Part shown: piece by piece, positions 54,091-63,512 of the stretch | Position numbering within the stretch: the stretch's first letter is position 1 | Layout of the letters: every line of letters starts with the position of its first letter | Notes under the pieces: generated by a model | The model's input: only the letters and a program-made list of their open reading frames with translations | What the model was told of the DNA's origin: nothing | Database searches by the model: none | NCBI RefSeq assembly: GCF_011764545.1 | Contig: NZ_AP022870.1 | Coordinates: forward strand, 7,508,001 to 7,572,000 | DNA length: 64,000 nucleotides | From: Phytohabitans flavus | GTDB taxonomy: Bacteria > Actinomycetota > Actinomycetes > Mycobacteriales > Micromonosporaceae | Direction of reading: 5' to 3' | Made by a program: the position numbers and the translations under genes

Positions 54091-55314
54091 GTGGTGAGCA
54101 CTGAGACAGCGCCGGTCTCGTGGGACCGGGCGCGGTCGCTGGTCTACACGGCTGGCCTGGCCGCCGCCCAGCCGGCGGTGCAGGTGCCGCTGGCCGAGGC
54201 CGACGGGCACACGCTGGCCGAGCCGCTGACCGCGCTGACCGACCTGCCCGCTTTCCCGACCTCCAGTGTGGACGGTTGGGCGGTGCGCGGCCGCGGACCG
54301 TGGCGCGTGGTCGGGCGGGTGCTCGCCGGCAGCAGCCCGGCGCCGCTCGACGAAGACGGCACCACGGTCGAGATCGCCACCGGCGCGATGCTGCCGGAGG
54401 GCGCCACTGCGGTGCTCCGCGTCGAGGAGTCGGTGCACACGCCCGACGGCCACGTGACCGGCACGCCCCGGGCCCAGCCCGAGTGGCGGATGCCGGGCGA
54501 CGAGGCACACCGGGGTGAGGTGCTGCTGCCCGCCGGCGCCGCGGTCAATCCGGGCGTGGTCGGCCTGGCCGCCTCGTGCGGCTACGACATGCTGCCGGTC
54601 CGCCGCCCGCCGCGCTCGGCCCTGCTGGTCTTCGGCGACGAGCTGCTCACGACCGGCCTGCCGGGCGCCGGCCGGGTGCGCGACGCGCTTGGCGCGCCGG
54701 TGCCGGCCTGGCTGCGGCGGTACGGTGCGGAGCCGGGCCTCTTCGTCGGGCCGGTCGAGGACACGCTCGCCGCGCACGTCGCCGCGATCCGCAAGGCGCT
54801 CGACAGCGCGGAGCTCGTCTGCACGACCGGCGGCACGATGCGCGGACCGGTCGACCACCTCCATCCGGCTTTGCAGGAGCTCGGCGGAGAGTACGTGGTG
54901 AACACCGTCGCGGTCCGCCCCGGCTTCCCGATGCTGCTGGCCCGGGTGCCCGGGCCGGATGGGCGGGCCCGCTTCCTCGCCGGCCTCCCCGGCAACCCCC
55001 AGTCCGCGATCGTCGCGCTTGTCTCGCTCGTGGCGCCGCTGATCGCCGGCCTGCACGGGCGGCCCGAGCCGGTGCTGCCCACGATCACGCTGGCCGAGGC
55101 GGTGCCGGGCCGCGGTGAGTACACGCATCTGGCCCTGGTCCGCGTCGATCCGGTCGACAACGTCGCGCACCCGGTGCGGCATGTCGGCTCGGCGATGCTG
55201 CGTGGGCTGGCGCAGGCGGACGGGTTCGCGGTGATCGCGCCGGGGACGACCGGCGAGCCGGGAGCGACAGTCCCGTTCGCGCCACTTCCTCTCTTCCTGG
55301 GCGAACGACCATGA
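54091..55314 (+). CDS. moeA: Molybdopterin molybdenumtransferase MoeA
   Basis: Inserts molybdate into adenylylated molybdopterin. The 407-residue length is normal. FPTSSVDGWAVRG, ATGAMLPEGATAVLRVE, GDELLTTGLPGAGRVRD, CTTGGTMRGPVDHL and PGNPQSAIVALVSLV match the family. Its stop overlaps the moaE start as ATGA. Confidence 0.95.
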   Translation: MVSTETAPVSWDRARSLVYTAGLAAAQPAVQVPLAEADGHTLAEPLTALTDLPAFPTSSVDGWAVRGRGPWRVVGRVLAGSSPAPLDEDGTTVEIATGAMLPEGATAVLRVEESVHTPDGHVTGTPRAQPEWRMPGDEAHRGEVLLPAGAAVNPGVVGLAASCGYDMLPVRRPPRSALLVFGDELLTTGLPGAGRVRDALGAPVPAWLRRYGAEPGLFVGPVEDTLAAHVAAIRKALDSAELVCTTGGTMRGPVDHLHPALQELGGEYVVNTVAVRPGFPMLLARVPGPDGRARFLAGLPGNPQSAIVALVSLVAPLIAGLHGRPEPVLPTITLAEAVPGRGEYTHLALVRVDPVDNVAHPVRHVGSAMLRGLAQADGFAVIAPGTTGEPGATVPFAPLPLFLGERP

Positions 55315-55742
55315 CCGAGCCCTCGGCCGTCGTCCTGCTCGCGGTCACCGACCAGCCGCTCGACCTCGCCGCGCACGAGGCGGCGGTCGCCGAGCGGCGT
55401 GCCGGGGCGGTGGTGTCGTTTCAGGGCGTGGTGCGCGACCACGACCACGGCCGCTCGGTGACCAAGCTGGAGTACGAGGGCCACCCGACCGCCGAGGCCG
55501 TGCTCCGCGAGGTGGCCGCCGAGATCGCCGCCGACCCCGACGTGTACGCGGTGGCCGTGTCGCACCGCATCGGTCCCCTTGAGATCGGCGACGCCGCGCT
55601 CGTGGCGGCGGTGAGCACCGCGCACCGGGCCGCCGCCTTTGCCGCCTGCGCCCGTCTCGTCGACGAGGTGAAGGCCCGGCTGCCGATCTGGAAGCACCAG
55701 ATCTTCACCGACGGTACCGACGAGTGGGTCAACTGCCCCTGA
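55311..55742 (+). CDS. moaE: Molybdopterin synthase catalytic subunit MoaE
   Basis: A 143-residue partner of MoaD. Signature residues lie in GAVVSFQGVVRDHDHGRSVTKLEYEGHPTAEAVL, and the catalytic lysines are in VKARLPIWKHQIFTDGTDEWVNC. The moaD and moaA genes lie about 8 kb away on the other strand. Its last 14 bases overlap the convergent GT87 gene. Confidence 0.95.
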   Translation: MTEPSAVVLLAVTDQPLDLAAHEAAVAERRAGAVVSFQGVVRDHDHGRSVTKLEYEGHPTAEAVLREVAAEIAADPDVYAVAVSHRIGPLEIGDAALVAAVSTAHRAAAFAACARLVDEVKARLPIWKHQIFTDGTDEWVNCP

Positions 55743-57255
55743 GCGCATCGTCCGTCTGGCGCGGCTTCTCCGGCTCGGGCTGGCGGGCCGCACGCCGGGA
55801 TGGCTCGTACGGACGGCGGGGTCGCAGCACAGTGTTGCCCACCGCATACGCCGGGCCGTAGAACACCGGCTCGGCACCGGGGCGCCAAGGCAGCGCAGCC
55901 ACCAGCACGATGATCGCCAGCGCGAGGGAGTTTTCCATCAGCGCGCCCCACAGCCCGTCCGCGTAGTGCGAGACCTGCGGCAGGCGATGCTCGTACGGCC
56001 AGATGGGCGAGCGCACGAAGAGCAGGAAGAGCGCCACGGCGGCGAGTGCGTGCCGCATGCCGGTGAGCGCCGGGAACCAGATCGGTGTGCGCAGCCCGGT
56101 GAGCGCGATGAGCCCGGACGTGCCTGGGCCAGCGCGCCGGATCGGGCCACGGCTGGCGTCGCGGCGGCGCAGCGTGGCATCGACAAGGATGACCATTGCC
56201 GGGATCACGTAGAGCAGGTGGTGCGACCACGAGATCGGGCTGATCACGTTGGTCGTCAGGCCCACCAGCGTGAACGCCGTCAGCTCGTCGCCGTCCCCGT
56301 GCGCGTGCGTGGCCCGGGAGAGCCCGACCGCGAGCAGCAGCAGCGAGAACGTCAGCCACAGCAGGGCGGGCGCGGTCACCGAGTCATACATCCGGGCGAG
56401 CACGCCGGCGAGCGACTGGTTGGGCGTCATGTCGGCCTCGCCCACGCGCTCGGTCTGCCAGAGCACGCTGGTCCAGTACGTCATCGACTCGCGACCGGCC
56501 ACCGCGAAGGTCCCCACGGTCACGCCGATCGCGGTGGCGATCGCGGTGAAGGCGACCCGCCACTGGCGCGTGATCATCAGGTACACGATGAACAGCGCGG
56601 GCGTCAGCTTGATCGAGGTGGCCAGGCCGATGCCGGCACCGGCCCACGCCCCGCTGGCGAAGAAGCGGGCGAGCTGGCCGCGCCCATAGAGGAGCGGGTT
56701 GCTCCGGCCCCGGGACCGCCAGCGCAGCGCCACGAGGTCGGCGAAGATCAGTGCGAACAGCAGCAGATTGACCTGGCCGTAGCCGAGCGTCTCGCGGACC
56801 GGCTCGGTCGCGGTGAACAGCGCGGTGGCCACACCCACGACGAACCAGAGGGACCACCCGTAGCGGCGGGTGATCGGCGCGAGCAACGCGGCCAACACCA
56901 CGGCGAGCGCGGCCAGGCTGGCGATGATGTTGATGACGCCGGCCGCCTTCACCGGGAGCGGCGCCATCGGCAGCATCGCGATGCCGGCGAAGGGTGGATA
57001 TGTGTAGCCGAGGGTCGTGTCTGGATGGATGTACTTGTAGAGCTCGTTACCGCCCGCCCACCAGACCACCGCGCCGTGGTAGATCTTCATGTCGAAGAAG
57101 TCGTACGGCCGCCCATACGCCTCGATGGCGCGCCACGCAGCGTAGAAGGCCCCGGCAACAATGCCGATCCGTACGACCACCCACAGGTCGATACCACTAA
57201 GCACACGGCGGACTGGGGCGAGGCGGCCCATCCGTCTCCCGACGGTCGCCGGCAT
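55729..57255 (-). CDS. GT87-family polyprenol-phosphate-mannose mannosyltransferase
   Basis: A 508-residue polytopic membrane protein with about 11 helices. The first outer loop reads RPYDFFDMKIYHGAVVWWAGG and YKYIHPDTTLGYTYPPFA, with the Asp expected in GT87 catalysis (PimE/MptC-like). SIKLTPALFIVYLMITRQWR and VISPISWSHHLLYVIPA are family segments. The C-terminus is a basic Pro/Arg tail. ATG 57255 is chosen with GGGGGTGG upstream; the frame extends 38 codons further. The stop lies inside the end of moaE. The acceptor is probably an envelope mannolipid. Confidence 0.87.
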   Translation of the reverse strand: MPATVGRRMGRLAPVRRVLSGIDLWVVVRIGIVAGAFYAAWRAIEAYGRPYDFFDMKIYHGAVVWWAGGNELYKYIHPDTTLGYTYPPFAGIAMLPMAPLPVKAAGVINIIASLAALAVVLAALLAPITRRYGWSLWFVVGVATALFTATEPVRETLGYGQVNLLLFALIFADLVALRWRSRGRSNPLLYGRGQLARFFASGAWAGAGIGLATSIKLTPALFIVYLMITRQWRVAFTAIATAIGVTVGTFAVAGRESMTYWTSVLWQTERVGEADMTPNQSLAGVLARMYDSVTAPALLWLTFSLLLLAVGLSRATHAHGDGDELTAFTLVGLTTNVISPISWSHHLLYVIPAMVILVDATLRRRDASRGPIRRAGPGTSGLIALTGLRTPIWFPALTGMRHALAAVALFLLFVRSPIWPYEHRLPQVSHYADGLWGALMENSLALAIIVLVAALPWRPGAEPVFYGPAYAVGNTVLRPRRPYEPSRRAARQPEPEKPRQTDDALRGS

Positions 57256-57429
57256 GGCGTGGCCACCCCCGTACAGATGTCGTACTTCCCACCCAGGTCC
57301 GTCTAGAAGCCTAGAACGGCCTGTCACTCCAGTACCTCCTGCGTTACCCGACCGTGTCCGATCCCACACTGGTTCGCGACATTTCCAACGGGTTAACGTA
57401 CGGTGTGTAGTTCAGGTGATTCGGGCGAG

Positions 57430-57975
57430 TTATCCCGGCAGGTGACGGCCCATCGACACCGACTTCACCCGGATCCGCGCGTCCCGGCGCGCGGATCGGA
57501 CGCCACGCTGTATCGAGCGACGTTGATCACCCATGAAGCGTCCCGTACGGTAGCGCAGGCTCGGCCGTCCCTCCGTGTCGAGAGCCGCCAGCAGCAGCCC
57601 GCCGAGCATGCCGATGTTCTTCATGAACTGGACCCGCTGGGTACGCCGCTGCCTCGGATCCCGCTGCTGCCAGAACGCGTGGCCGGCGAGCGTCGTCGGC
57701 ACCACCGAGCCGGCCAGCACGACCGCGGCGGCGCGCCTGCCCCGCCCAGTGGCCAGGAGCAGGCCGGCGAGCGTCTGGACAGCGCCGTTGAACCGGACCA
57801 GGCTGCGGGCGTCGCGCGGCATCTGGACCGGCGCCTTGCCGATCAGCGGGGCGACCTGGTCCGTGACCCGCTTGGCTCGGGGCACCAGCGGGTCCGGGTA
57901 GACCATCGCCTGCGTGCCATTGGCCACGAAGATCGCGCTGAGCATGGCGCGCGCCACGGAGCGTACGGGTCTCAT
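57430..57975 (-). CDS. DoxX family membrane protein
   Basis: A 181-residue protein with four membrane helices. It starts MRPVRSVARAMLSAIFVANGT, and ARSLVRFNGAVQTLAGLLLATG and VQFMKNIGMLGGLLLAAL match DoxX family segments. A basic tail (MGDQRRSIQRGVRSARRDARIRV) ends the protein. In mycobacteria a DoxX protein works with superoxide dismutase and SseA; no such partners are seen here. It sits between the GT87 and ATPase genes on the same strand. Confidence 0.85.
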   Translation of the reverse strand: MRPVRSVARAMLSAIFVANGTQAMVYPDPLVPRAKRVTDQVAPLIGKAPVQMPRDARSLVRFNGAVQTLAGLLLATGRGRRAAAVVLAGSVVPTTLAGHAFWQQRDPRQRRTQRVQFMKNIGMLGGLLLAALDTEGRPSLRYRTGRFMGDQRRSIQRGVRSARRDARIRVKSVSMGRHLPG

Positions 57976-58004
57976 AGGCCGCTGATACCCGGTACCGGTG
58001 CTGC

Positions 58005-59219
58005 TTATCCCACGGTTCGTAGGTATCGACCGAAGTGCGGCACGGTGAACGCGACCGTGCCCCGCTCGCCGGAGTAGATGAGCCCCTTCTTGATGAGCGC
58101 GTCGCGGGCCGGCGAGAGGCTGGCCGGCTTGCGCTGGAGCGCCTTGGCGATCTCGGCGGTGGGGACGGCGGCGTCCATGTCGTCGGCTGGCTCGCTCGCG
58201 GAGAGGCTGGCCATCGCCCGCATGTACTCCCGCTCGGCCGGAGTCGCCCGCTCGTACCGCGAGCCGAAGAACCCCACGGCCAGCTCCCCCTCGGCCTCCG
58301 GCGCGGCGACCCGCACATCCTCCGCGGTGATCGGCGAGCGGGGCGCGTGGTCCCAGGTGGCCTTCCCATACGCCTGCACGAAGTAGGGGTAGCCGCCGGA
58401 CTTCTCGTACAGCAGGTCAAGCGCCTTCTGCTCGTACTCGACCTCTTCCCGAGAGGCCGGCGCGCCCAGCGCCTGGTCGGCGGAGAGCCGGTCCAGCCTG
58501 TCGATCCGCTGGTACCGGAACAGCCGCTCGGAGTACGACTTCGCGGCGGAGAGCACGGCCGGCAGGTGCGGCAGCCCAGCGCCGACCACGATCAGCGGGG
58601 CGCCGAGCTGGGAGAGCTCGTGGCAGGCGGCGCAGAGCGCGGAGATGTCCTCCGGCCCGAGGTCCTGCATCTCGTCGATGAACAGCGCGATGCCGGTGCC
58701 CACGTCCGTCGCCACGCTGGCCGCGTCGGTGAAGAGCTCGACCAGGTCGATCTCGATGTCGCCGGAGTCTGCCCGCCCGGCCCGCGCCGGCGCGTCGATG
58801 CCCGGCTGCCACCGGTCGCGAAGCTTGGCGTTGGCCGCGTTGGCGCGCAGGGCGAACGCCTTCAACACGCCGAGGAAGTCGTCGATCCGGTCGGGCGCGC
58901 GGTGGTGCGGGGCCAGCTCGCGGACCGCCATGTGCAGCGCCGCGCTGACCGGCCGGCGCAGCGACTGGTCGGGGCGGGCCTCGATCTTTCCGGTGCCCCA
59001 GAGCCGGCCGATTGCCTGCGAACGCAGCGTGTTGAGCAGCACGGTCTTGCCGACGCCACGCAGGCCGGTGAGCACCAGGCTGCGCTCGGGGCGGCCGCGG
59101 GCCACCCGCTCGAGCACGACGTCGAAGACCTCTAGCTCGCGGCCACGGCCAGCGAGCTCCGGCGGGCGCTGCCCGGCGCCCGGCGCGTATGGGTTGCGGA
59201 CCGGATCCACGTATCGCAC
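58005..59219 (-). CDS. AAA ATPase with C-terminal winged helix
   Basis: A 404-residue ATPase of the AAA_16/Orc1-Cdc6-like group. It starts NPYAPGAGQRPPELAGRGREL, with Walker A TGLRGVGKTVLL (about 51-62) and Walker B ALFIDEMQDLGPEDI. A later segment reads KSGGYPYFVQAYGKATWD. The C-terminal 70 residues look like a winged helix (TAEIAKALQRKPASLSPARDALIKKGLI). Such proteins are widespread in actinobacteria but unassigned. The adjacent EndoQ-UvrD fusion is one gene further on. GTG 59219 has no strong ribosome-binding site, so the start is uncertain. Confidence 0.82.
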   Translation of the reverse strand: MRYVDPVRNPYAPGAGQRPPELAGRGRELEVFDVVLERVARGRPERSLVLTGLRGVGKTVLLNTLRSQAIGRLWGTGKIEARPDQSLRRPVSAALHMAVRELAPHHRAPDRIDDFLGVLKAFALRANAANAKLRDRWQPGIDAPARAGRADSGDIEIDLVELFTDAASVATDVGTGIALFIDEMQDLGPEDISALCAACHELSQLGAPLIVVGAGLPHLPAVLSAAKSYSERLFRYQRIDRLDRLSADQALGAPASREEVEYEQKALDLLYEKSGGYPYFVQAYGKATWDHAPRSPITAEDVRVAAPEAEGELAVGFFGSRYERATPAEREYMRAMASLSASEPADDMDAAVPTAEIAKALQRKPASLSPARDALIKKGLIYSGERGTVAFTVPHFGRYLRTVG

Positions 59220-59287
59220 CGTATCGGCTCGTCTAGGGCAGAACCTAGAAAGGCGTATAGGTGTGTCGCGACGGAATCGACATAAAA

Positions 59288-59323
59288 ATAGCGCCGTCTA
59301 GCATGATCGCTAGACGGCGCTAT
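59288..59323 (-). terminator. Perfect 15-bp terminator after the 59.3-60.1 kb gene
   Basis: Arms ATAGCGCCGTCTAGC and its exact complement enclose a 6-base loop. On the minus strand TTTTTAT follows. It lies 12 bases after the stop of the proline-rich membrane protein gene. Confidence 0.9.
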
Positions 59324-59335
59324 AAGCGACTAGCG

Positions 59336-60133
59336 CTATCGCTGCTTCAGGCAGAGCACGAAGTCGAGCGGGTTGAGCTCGCTGTCGAAGAAGTAGTGGA
59401 ACTGGTAGCCCTGAACGTCTTCGCACTTCGTCTCGTAGTCGATCGTGCCGTCGAAGCGGGCCAGCACCTCGAACGTCTTGTCGCCACACTCGACGACCTT
59501 GAGCTTGGGCTCGTCGTTTGTGCCCTCGTTGACCACGCACTGGCCGGCCTTGACGAAGCGCGCGTCGGTGGAGTCACCCGGCGCTGGGCTGGGTCCATCC
59601 GAGGGGTCTGCCTTGGCGCTCGGGTCGGCGGCCTGCGATGAGGTGGGCAGCGACTCACCGCCGGATGGCTCGTCGGAGCCGCCCAGCTTGATCATGGCGG
59701 CCACGCCACCTGCGACCACGAGTAGTGCCAGCGCCACGACCACGACGATCAGCGTGCGGTTGCCCCCCTTGCGCGGCGGTGGCGGGGGCACCGGCTGGCC
59801 CCAGACCGGCTCGGCCGATGGCATCGCGCCGTAGCCCGGCTGCTCGTACTGCCGCGTGGCCCCATAGCCCTGACCCTGGTCGTACCCCTGGTCGTAGCCG
59901 CCCCCCTGCTGGTGGCCGGGCTGCTGGTAGCCCCCCTGGTCGTACCCTCCGCCCTGGTCGTACCCGGGGTAGGTGCCGGGCGATGTGGGACCGGGCGGGG
60001 TCGACGAGGGCGTACCGCCCCACGGGTCCGGCTGTCCGCCCCATGGGTCGGACGGCTGCCCGTACGGCTCCTGCTGCGGCTGCCTCCCCCAAGGCTCCTG
60101 CGGCGGGCCGGGATATGACCCGTAGTTCGACAT
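59336..60133 (-). CDS. Gly/Tyr/Gln-rich single-pass membrane protein with outer LppU-like domain
   Basis: A 265-residue protein. The cytoplasmic part is low-complexity (YDQGGGYDQGGYQQPGHQQ repeats, Pro clusters; about 1-125). One membrane segment (TLIVVVVALALLVVAGGVAA) follows. The outer part has a Ser/Pro linker and a domain of about 75 residues with three cysteines (GQCVVNEG, KVVECGDKTFEVL, DVQGYQFHYFFDSELNPLDFVLCLKQR split around TKCED). The ending FVLCLKQ is typical of LppU/SCO3897-like actinobacterial proteins. ATG 60133 follows GGGGAGGGG. Function is unknown. Confidence 0.78.
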   Translation of the reverse strand: MSNYGSYPGPPQEPWGRQPQQEPYGQPSDPWGGQPDPWGGTPSSTPPGPTSPGTYPGYDQGGGYDQGGYQQPGHQQGGGYDQGYDQGQGYGATRQYEQPGYGAMPSAEPVWGQPVPPPPPRKGGNRTLIVVVVALALLVVAGGVAAMIKLGGSDEPSGGESLPTSSQAADPSAKADPSDGPSPAPGDSTDARFVKAGQCVVNEGTNDEPKLKVVECGDKTFEVLARFDGTIDYETKCEDVQGYQFHYFFDSELNPLDFVLCLKQR

Positions 60134-60221
60134 GTGACAGCCCCTCCCCGACACTGCGATGTTCCCGGTCACCGTAGCGTGGTGACCCCCTAGCGATACC
60201 TCCCGGAACAGCGCCAATCTC

Positions 60222-63200
60222 TCAGAGCAAGCGCAGCTGGCGGTCCTTGGGGCGGCGCGGGCCGGCGTCGCCGAGGCGCTCGAAGAGGCCGCCGTCGATG
60301 GCGTCCAGGAACGGTGTCGGTCGGGTCTCCCGCTCGGTACCGAAGCGGGTACGGCGGGCGGCGTGGCTGATGTAGAGGCGGTCCTGTGCCCGGGTCACGC
60401 CGACGAAGAAGAGCCGCCGCTCCTCGGCCAGCTCCTCCTCGGCCGGTGGCTTGCCGGGCAGCCGCAGCGGGAGCAGCCCGTCTTCGCAGCCGACCAGGAA
60501 CACGATCGGAAACTCAAGGCCCTTGGCGGCGTGCAGGGTGAGCAGCGTGACCGCCTCGGCGCGCGGGTCGAGCGCGTCCACCTCGGCACCGGTGGCCAGC
60601 TGCGACAGGAAGAGCTCCAGGTCGTCGCCACACCGCTGGGCGAGCGGGGTGAGCACCTCGACGGCCGACCAGATGTCCTCGGGGGTGTTGGCGACGGGCC
60701 CGTCGAGCGTCGGCGCGGTGAAGCGCTGGGCCAGCACTTGGCCGGCGAGCCGTACCCGGGCCGCGATCGAGCCGCCGAGCCCGCCGGCATGGCGCAGCTC
60801 ACGGGCGATCGCGCCGACGCCGGGCCGGTCGCGCAGCCGGTTGTGCGAGCGCTTCTGGACCGGCATGCCGGCGCGGGAGAGCGCCTCGATGACCGGGGCG
60901 GCCTGGGCGTCAGTGCGGTACAGCACGGCGATGTCGGAGAACCCGACCGTCGAGGTCCGACCGTCTATCCGCCCGGAGTCGAGCGAGCGGTGCGAGACGC
61001 CACCGACGAGCTCGTCGACGGTACGGCGGACGAAGTCGGCCTCGTCCGCGGCCGAACCCGCCGGGTACAGGCCGACGAGCGGTGCCTCCGGGTCGAGCCG
61101 GGCCGGGTCGAGCCGCCGCCCGTTGACCAGCGTGGAGGGTGCGATCGCCTGTACCGCCGCCGCGACGATCGGAGCCGCCGAGCGGTAGTTGCGGGTAAGG
61201 CGCACCAGCCGGGCGTCGGTGAAGTCCTGGGAGAAGCGCAGGAAGTACGTGACGTCGGCGCCGCGGAACGAGTAGATCGCCTGGTCCGGGTCACCGATCG
61301 CGCACAGGTTGCCGTCCGCCGGGCTGAGCAGGCGGAGCAGCTCGTACTGGGTGGCGTCGACGTCCTGGTACTCGTCCACGAAGATCCACCGCCACCGCGC
61401 GCGGTAGGTCTCGACCAGCTCGGGGTCGTCCCGTAGCAGCGCAACCGGCAGCTCGACAAGCTCGTCGAGGTCGACAAGGTTGTGCTGGCGGAGCGCCTTT
61501 ATGTACGTGTCGTGGTCGTCGCCGGCCTCGGCCCGCGCCTCCGCCCGCTGGGTGTCGTCGGCCACCCCGAACCCGTCGGCGAGCCCGGCCGCCTCGGCGT
61601 GCTCGCGCAGGATCGCGAGTCCGAGTGAGTGGAAGGTAGCCACCGTGACGTCCTCGGCGACCGGACCGAGTAGCCCGTCGAGCCGCTCGCGCAGCTCCTC
61701 GGCCGCTCGCCTGGTGAACGTGATCGCCAGGCACTGCTCGGGGTAGACGTGCAGCTCCGCGCAGAGGTACGCGATGCGGTGGGTCAGCGTACGGGTCTTG
61801 CCGGTGCCGGGGCCGGCCACGATCAGCAGCGGCCCGCCGGGCGCGGAGGCGGCCACCCGCTGTAGCGCGTCGAGCCGATCGAGCAGCCCGGTGCCGACCT
61901 CCTCCATGCCGGAGAGCATCGGCTCGAACGGCTCGTGCGGCGAGGCGGGCGCCGCGATGGGCGGCTCCGCCTTCGGTGCGCGCCGCCGCTCCGGGGCCTT
62001 GGGCGGCTCCGCCTTGCGTCGAGGGGCCGGCTCCGCGGGGCGGCGCTGGGCCGGCACGGGTACGTCGAAGAGGGCGTCCGGCTGGTGCGCGTGGCCGCCG
62101 CGGGACAGCTCACCGGGCTGGAAGATGGTGATCACGCCATACTCGCCGTCGTACCCGGGGAGTCGCCGCACCTGGCCGCGGCGAAGGCGCCCGATGGCCT
62201 CGGCCAGCAGCTCGCCGCCGGCCTGCCCGATGTCGGCCAGGGGTGTGCCGGTGAGGATCCTCAGCTCCGGGCCGAGCGCCGCGACAAGCGTGTTGACCTG
62301 CCCGTCTACGGTCTTGGAGCGCGGGCCCACCCCGTTGATCTCGCCGACGATCTGCGGCAGCGAGAGCAGGTGGGTGACCTCCTTGGCGCCCAGGCGCGGC
62401 TCGGTGCGGTCGGCCAGGTCCTCGACCCGGCTGAGCACCCCAACGGTCAGCGGCTTGCCGCACTCCGGACAGAGGCCGCCCGCGGCCCGGGTCTGGTCCG
62501 GCTGCCAGTTGACGCCGCAGGCGCGGTGGCCGTCGGCGTGGTACTTGCCCTCTTCCGGGAAGAACTCGATCGTGCTGTGCAGCCCATCGCCCGTGCGCAG
62601 CGCTTCCCGGATGCCGAAGTAGTCGCGCGGCGCCGTCAGCACGGTCGCCTCGCGGGCCAGGGCGGGCGGCGAGTGGGCGTCCGAGTTGGACACGAGCTGG
62701 TACCGGTCCAGGCTGGACACCCGCCAGTTCATCTCCGGGTCGGAGGAGAGCCCGGTCTCCACAGCGAAGATGTTGTCGGCCAGGTCGGCGTAGCAGTCGG
62801 CGATAGCGTCGAAGCCCGACTTGGAGCCGAGCGCGGAGAACCACGGGGTCCAGATGTGCGCCGGCACCAGGTATCCGTCCGGGCTCGCCTCCAGCGTGAT
62901 CTCCAGCAGGTCACGCGAGTCGAGGCCGAGGATCGGGCGGCCGTCAGCGCCCAGGTTGCCGATCCGCCCGAGCGCGGTGTTGAAGCGGGTCACCGCGTCA
63001 AGGTCGGGCAGGTAGATCAGGTGGTGCACCTTCCGCGTACGGTCGTCGCGCTTGTAGATGGTGGAGATCTCCACGCTCAGCATGAACCGCACCGGGTCGG
63101 CCTCGGCCGCGCTGGCCAGGCGCGGCGGCAGCCGCCGGGCGATGTCGCGCTCGTCCTCAGGGCTGAGCCGGTAGAGGCCCGGCTCGGCGGGGTGCAGCGT

Positions 63201-63467
63201 CTCGCGCAGGTGGTCGTACCAGGCAGGGTGGGTGAAGTCACCAGTGCCGAGCACGCTGACGCCTTTGCGCCGGGCCCACCACGCGAGGTTGGGAAGATTC
63301 AGGTCGCGGCTGCAAGCGCGGGAGTACTTCGAGTGAATGTGCAGGTCAACGACGTAGGGGTCGCTGCCGGTCGAGCTGCCCTGAGGTGCAACGCTGAACG
63401 GAGGCACGCCGCATAGTGCCACGACCGCGTCGCTTGGCGCGCGTTGCCACGCGCGCGTGACGGCCAC
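60222..63467 (-). CDS. EndoQ-like PHP domain fused to UvrD/Rep helicase
   Basis: A 1081-residue fusion. The N-terminal part (about 35-440) matches the EndoQ/TIGR00375 family: PHP motif VVDLHIHSKYSRACS, LSVEISTIYKRDD, PAHIWTPWFSALGSKSGFD and SNSDAHSP, then a Cys set CGVNW...LCPECGK. EndoQ cuts DNA at deaminated bases. After a Pro/Arg/Lys linker (about 455-530) comes a superfamily 1 helicase: Walker A AGPGTGKTRTLTHR (Lys557), DEYQDVDATQYELL, GDPDQAIYSFRGAD, LTRNYRSA, LLTLHAAKGLEFPIVFLVG and GVTRAQDRLYISHA. Both parts look intact. The start at GTG 63467 is uncertain; a GTG nearer the PHP domain is possible. Confidence 0.9.
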   Translation of the reverse strand: MAVTRAWQRAPSDAVVALCGVPPFSVAPQGSSTGSDPYVVDLHIHSKYSRACSRDLNLPNLAWWARRKGVSVLGTGDFTHPAWYDHLRETLHPAEPGLYRLSPEDERDIARRLPPRLASAAEADPVRFMLSVEISTIYKRDDRTRKVHHLIYLPDLDAVTRFNTALGRIGNLGADGRPILGLDSRDLLEITLEASPDGYLVPAHIWTPWFSALGSKSGFDAIADCYADLADNIFAVETGLSSDPEMNWRVSSLDRYQLVSNSDAHSPPALAREATVLTAPRDYFGIREALRTGDGLHSTIEFFPEEGKYHADGHRACGVNWQPDQTRAAGGLCPECGKPLTVGVLSRVEDLADRTEPRLGAKEVTHLLSLPQIVGEINGVGPRSKTVDGQVNTLVAALGPELRILTGTPLADIGQAGGELLAEAIGRLRRGQVRRLPGYDGEYGVITIFQPGELSRGGHAHQPDALFDVPVPAQRRPAEPAPRRKAEPPKAPERRRAPKAEPPIAAPASPHEPFEPMLSGMEEVGTGLLDRLDALQRVAASAPGGPLLIVAGPGTGKTRTLTHRIAYLCAELHVYPEQCLAITFTRRAAEELRERLDGLLGPVAEDVTVATFHSLGLAILREHAEAAGLADGFGVADDTQRAEARAEAGDDHDTYIKALRQHNLVDLDELVELPVALLRDDPELVETYRARWRWIFVDEYQDVDATQYELLRLLSPADGNLCAIGDPDQAIYSFRGADVTYFLRFSQDFTDARLVRLTRNYRSAAPIVAAAVQAIAPSTLVNGRRLDPARLDPEAPLVGLYPAGSAADEADFVRRTVDELVGGVSHRSLDSGRIDGRTSTVGFSDIAVLYRTDAQAAPVIEALSRAGMPVQKRSHNRLRDRPGVGAIARELRHAGGLGGSIAARVRLAGQVLAQRFTAPTLDGPVANTPEDIWSAVEVLTPLAQRCGDDLELFLSQLATGAEVDALDPRAEAVTLLTLHAAKGLEFPIVFLVGCEDGLLPLRLPGKPPAEEELAEERRLFFVGVTRAQDRLYISHAARRTRFGTERETRPTPFLDAIDGGLFERLGDAGPRRPKDRQLRLL

Positions 63468-63512
63468 GACTGGCTGTTCAGCTCTACGAGGGTGACCTGT
63501 GGTGCCGGCGGG

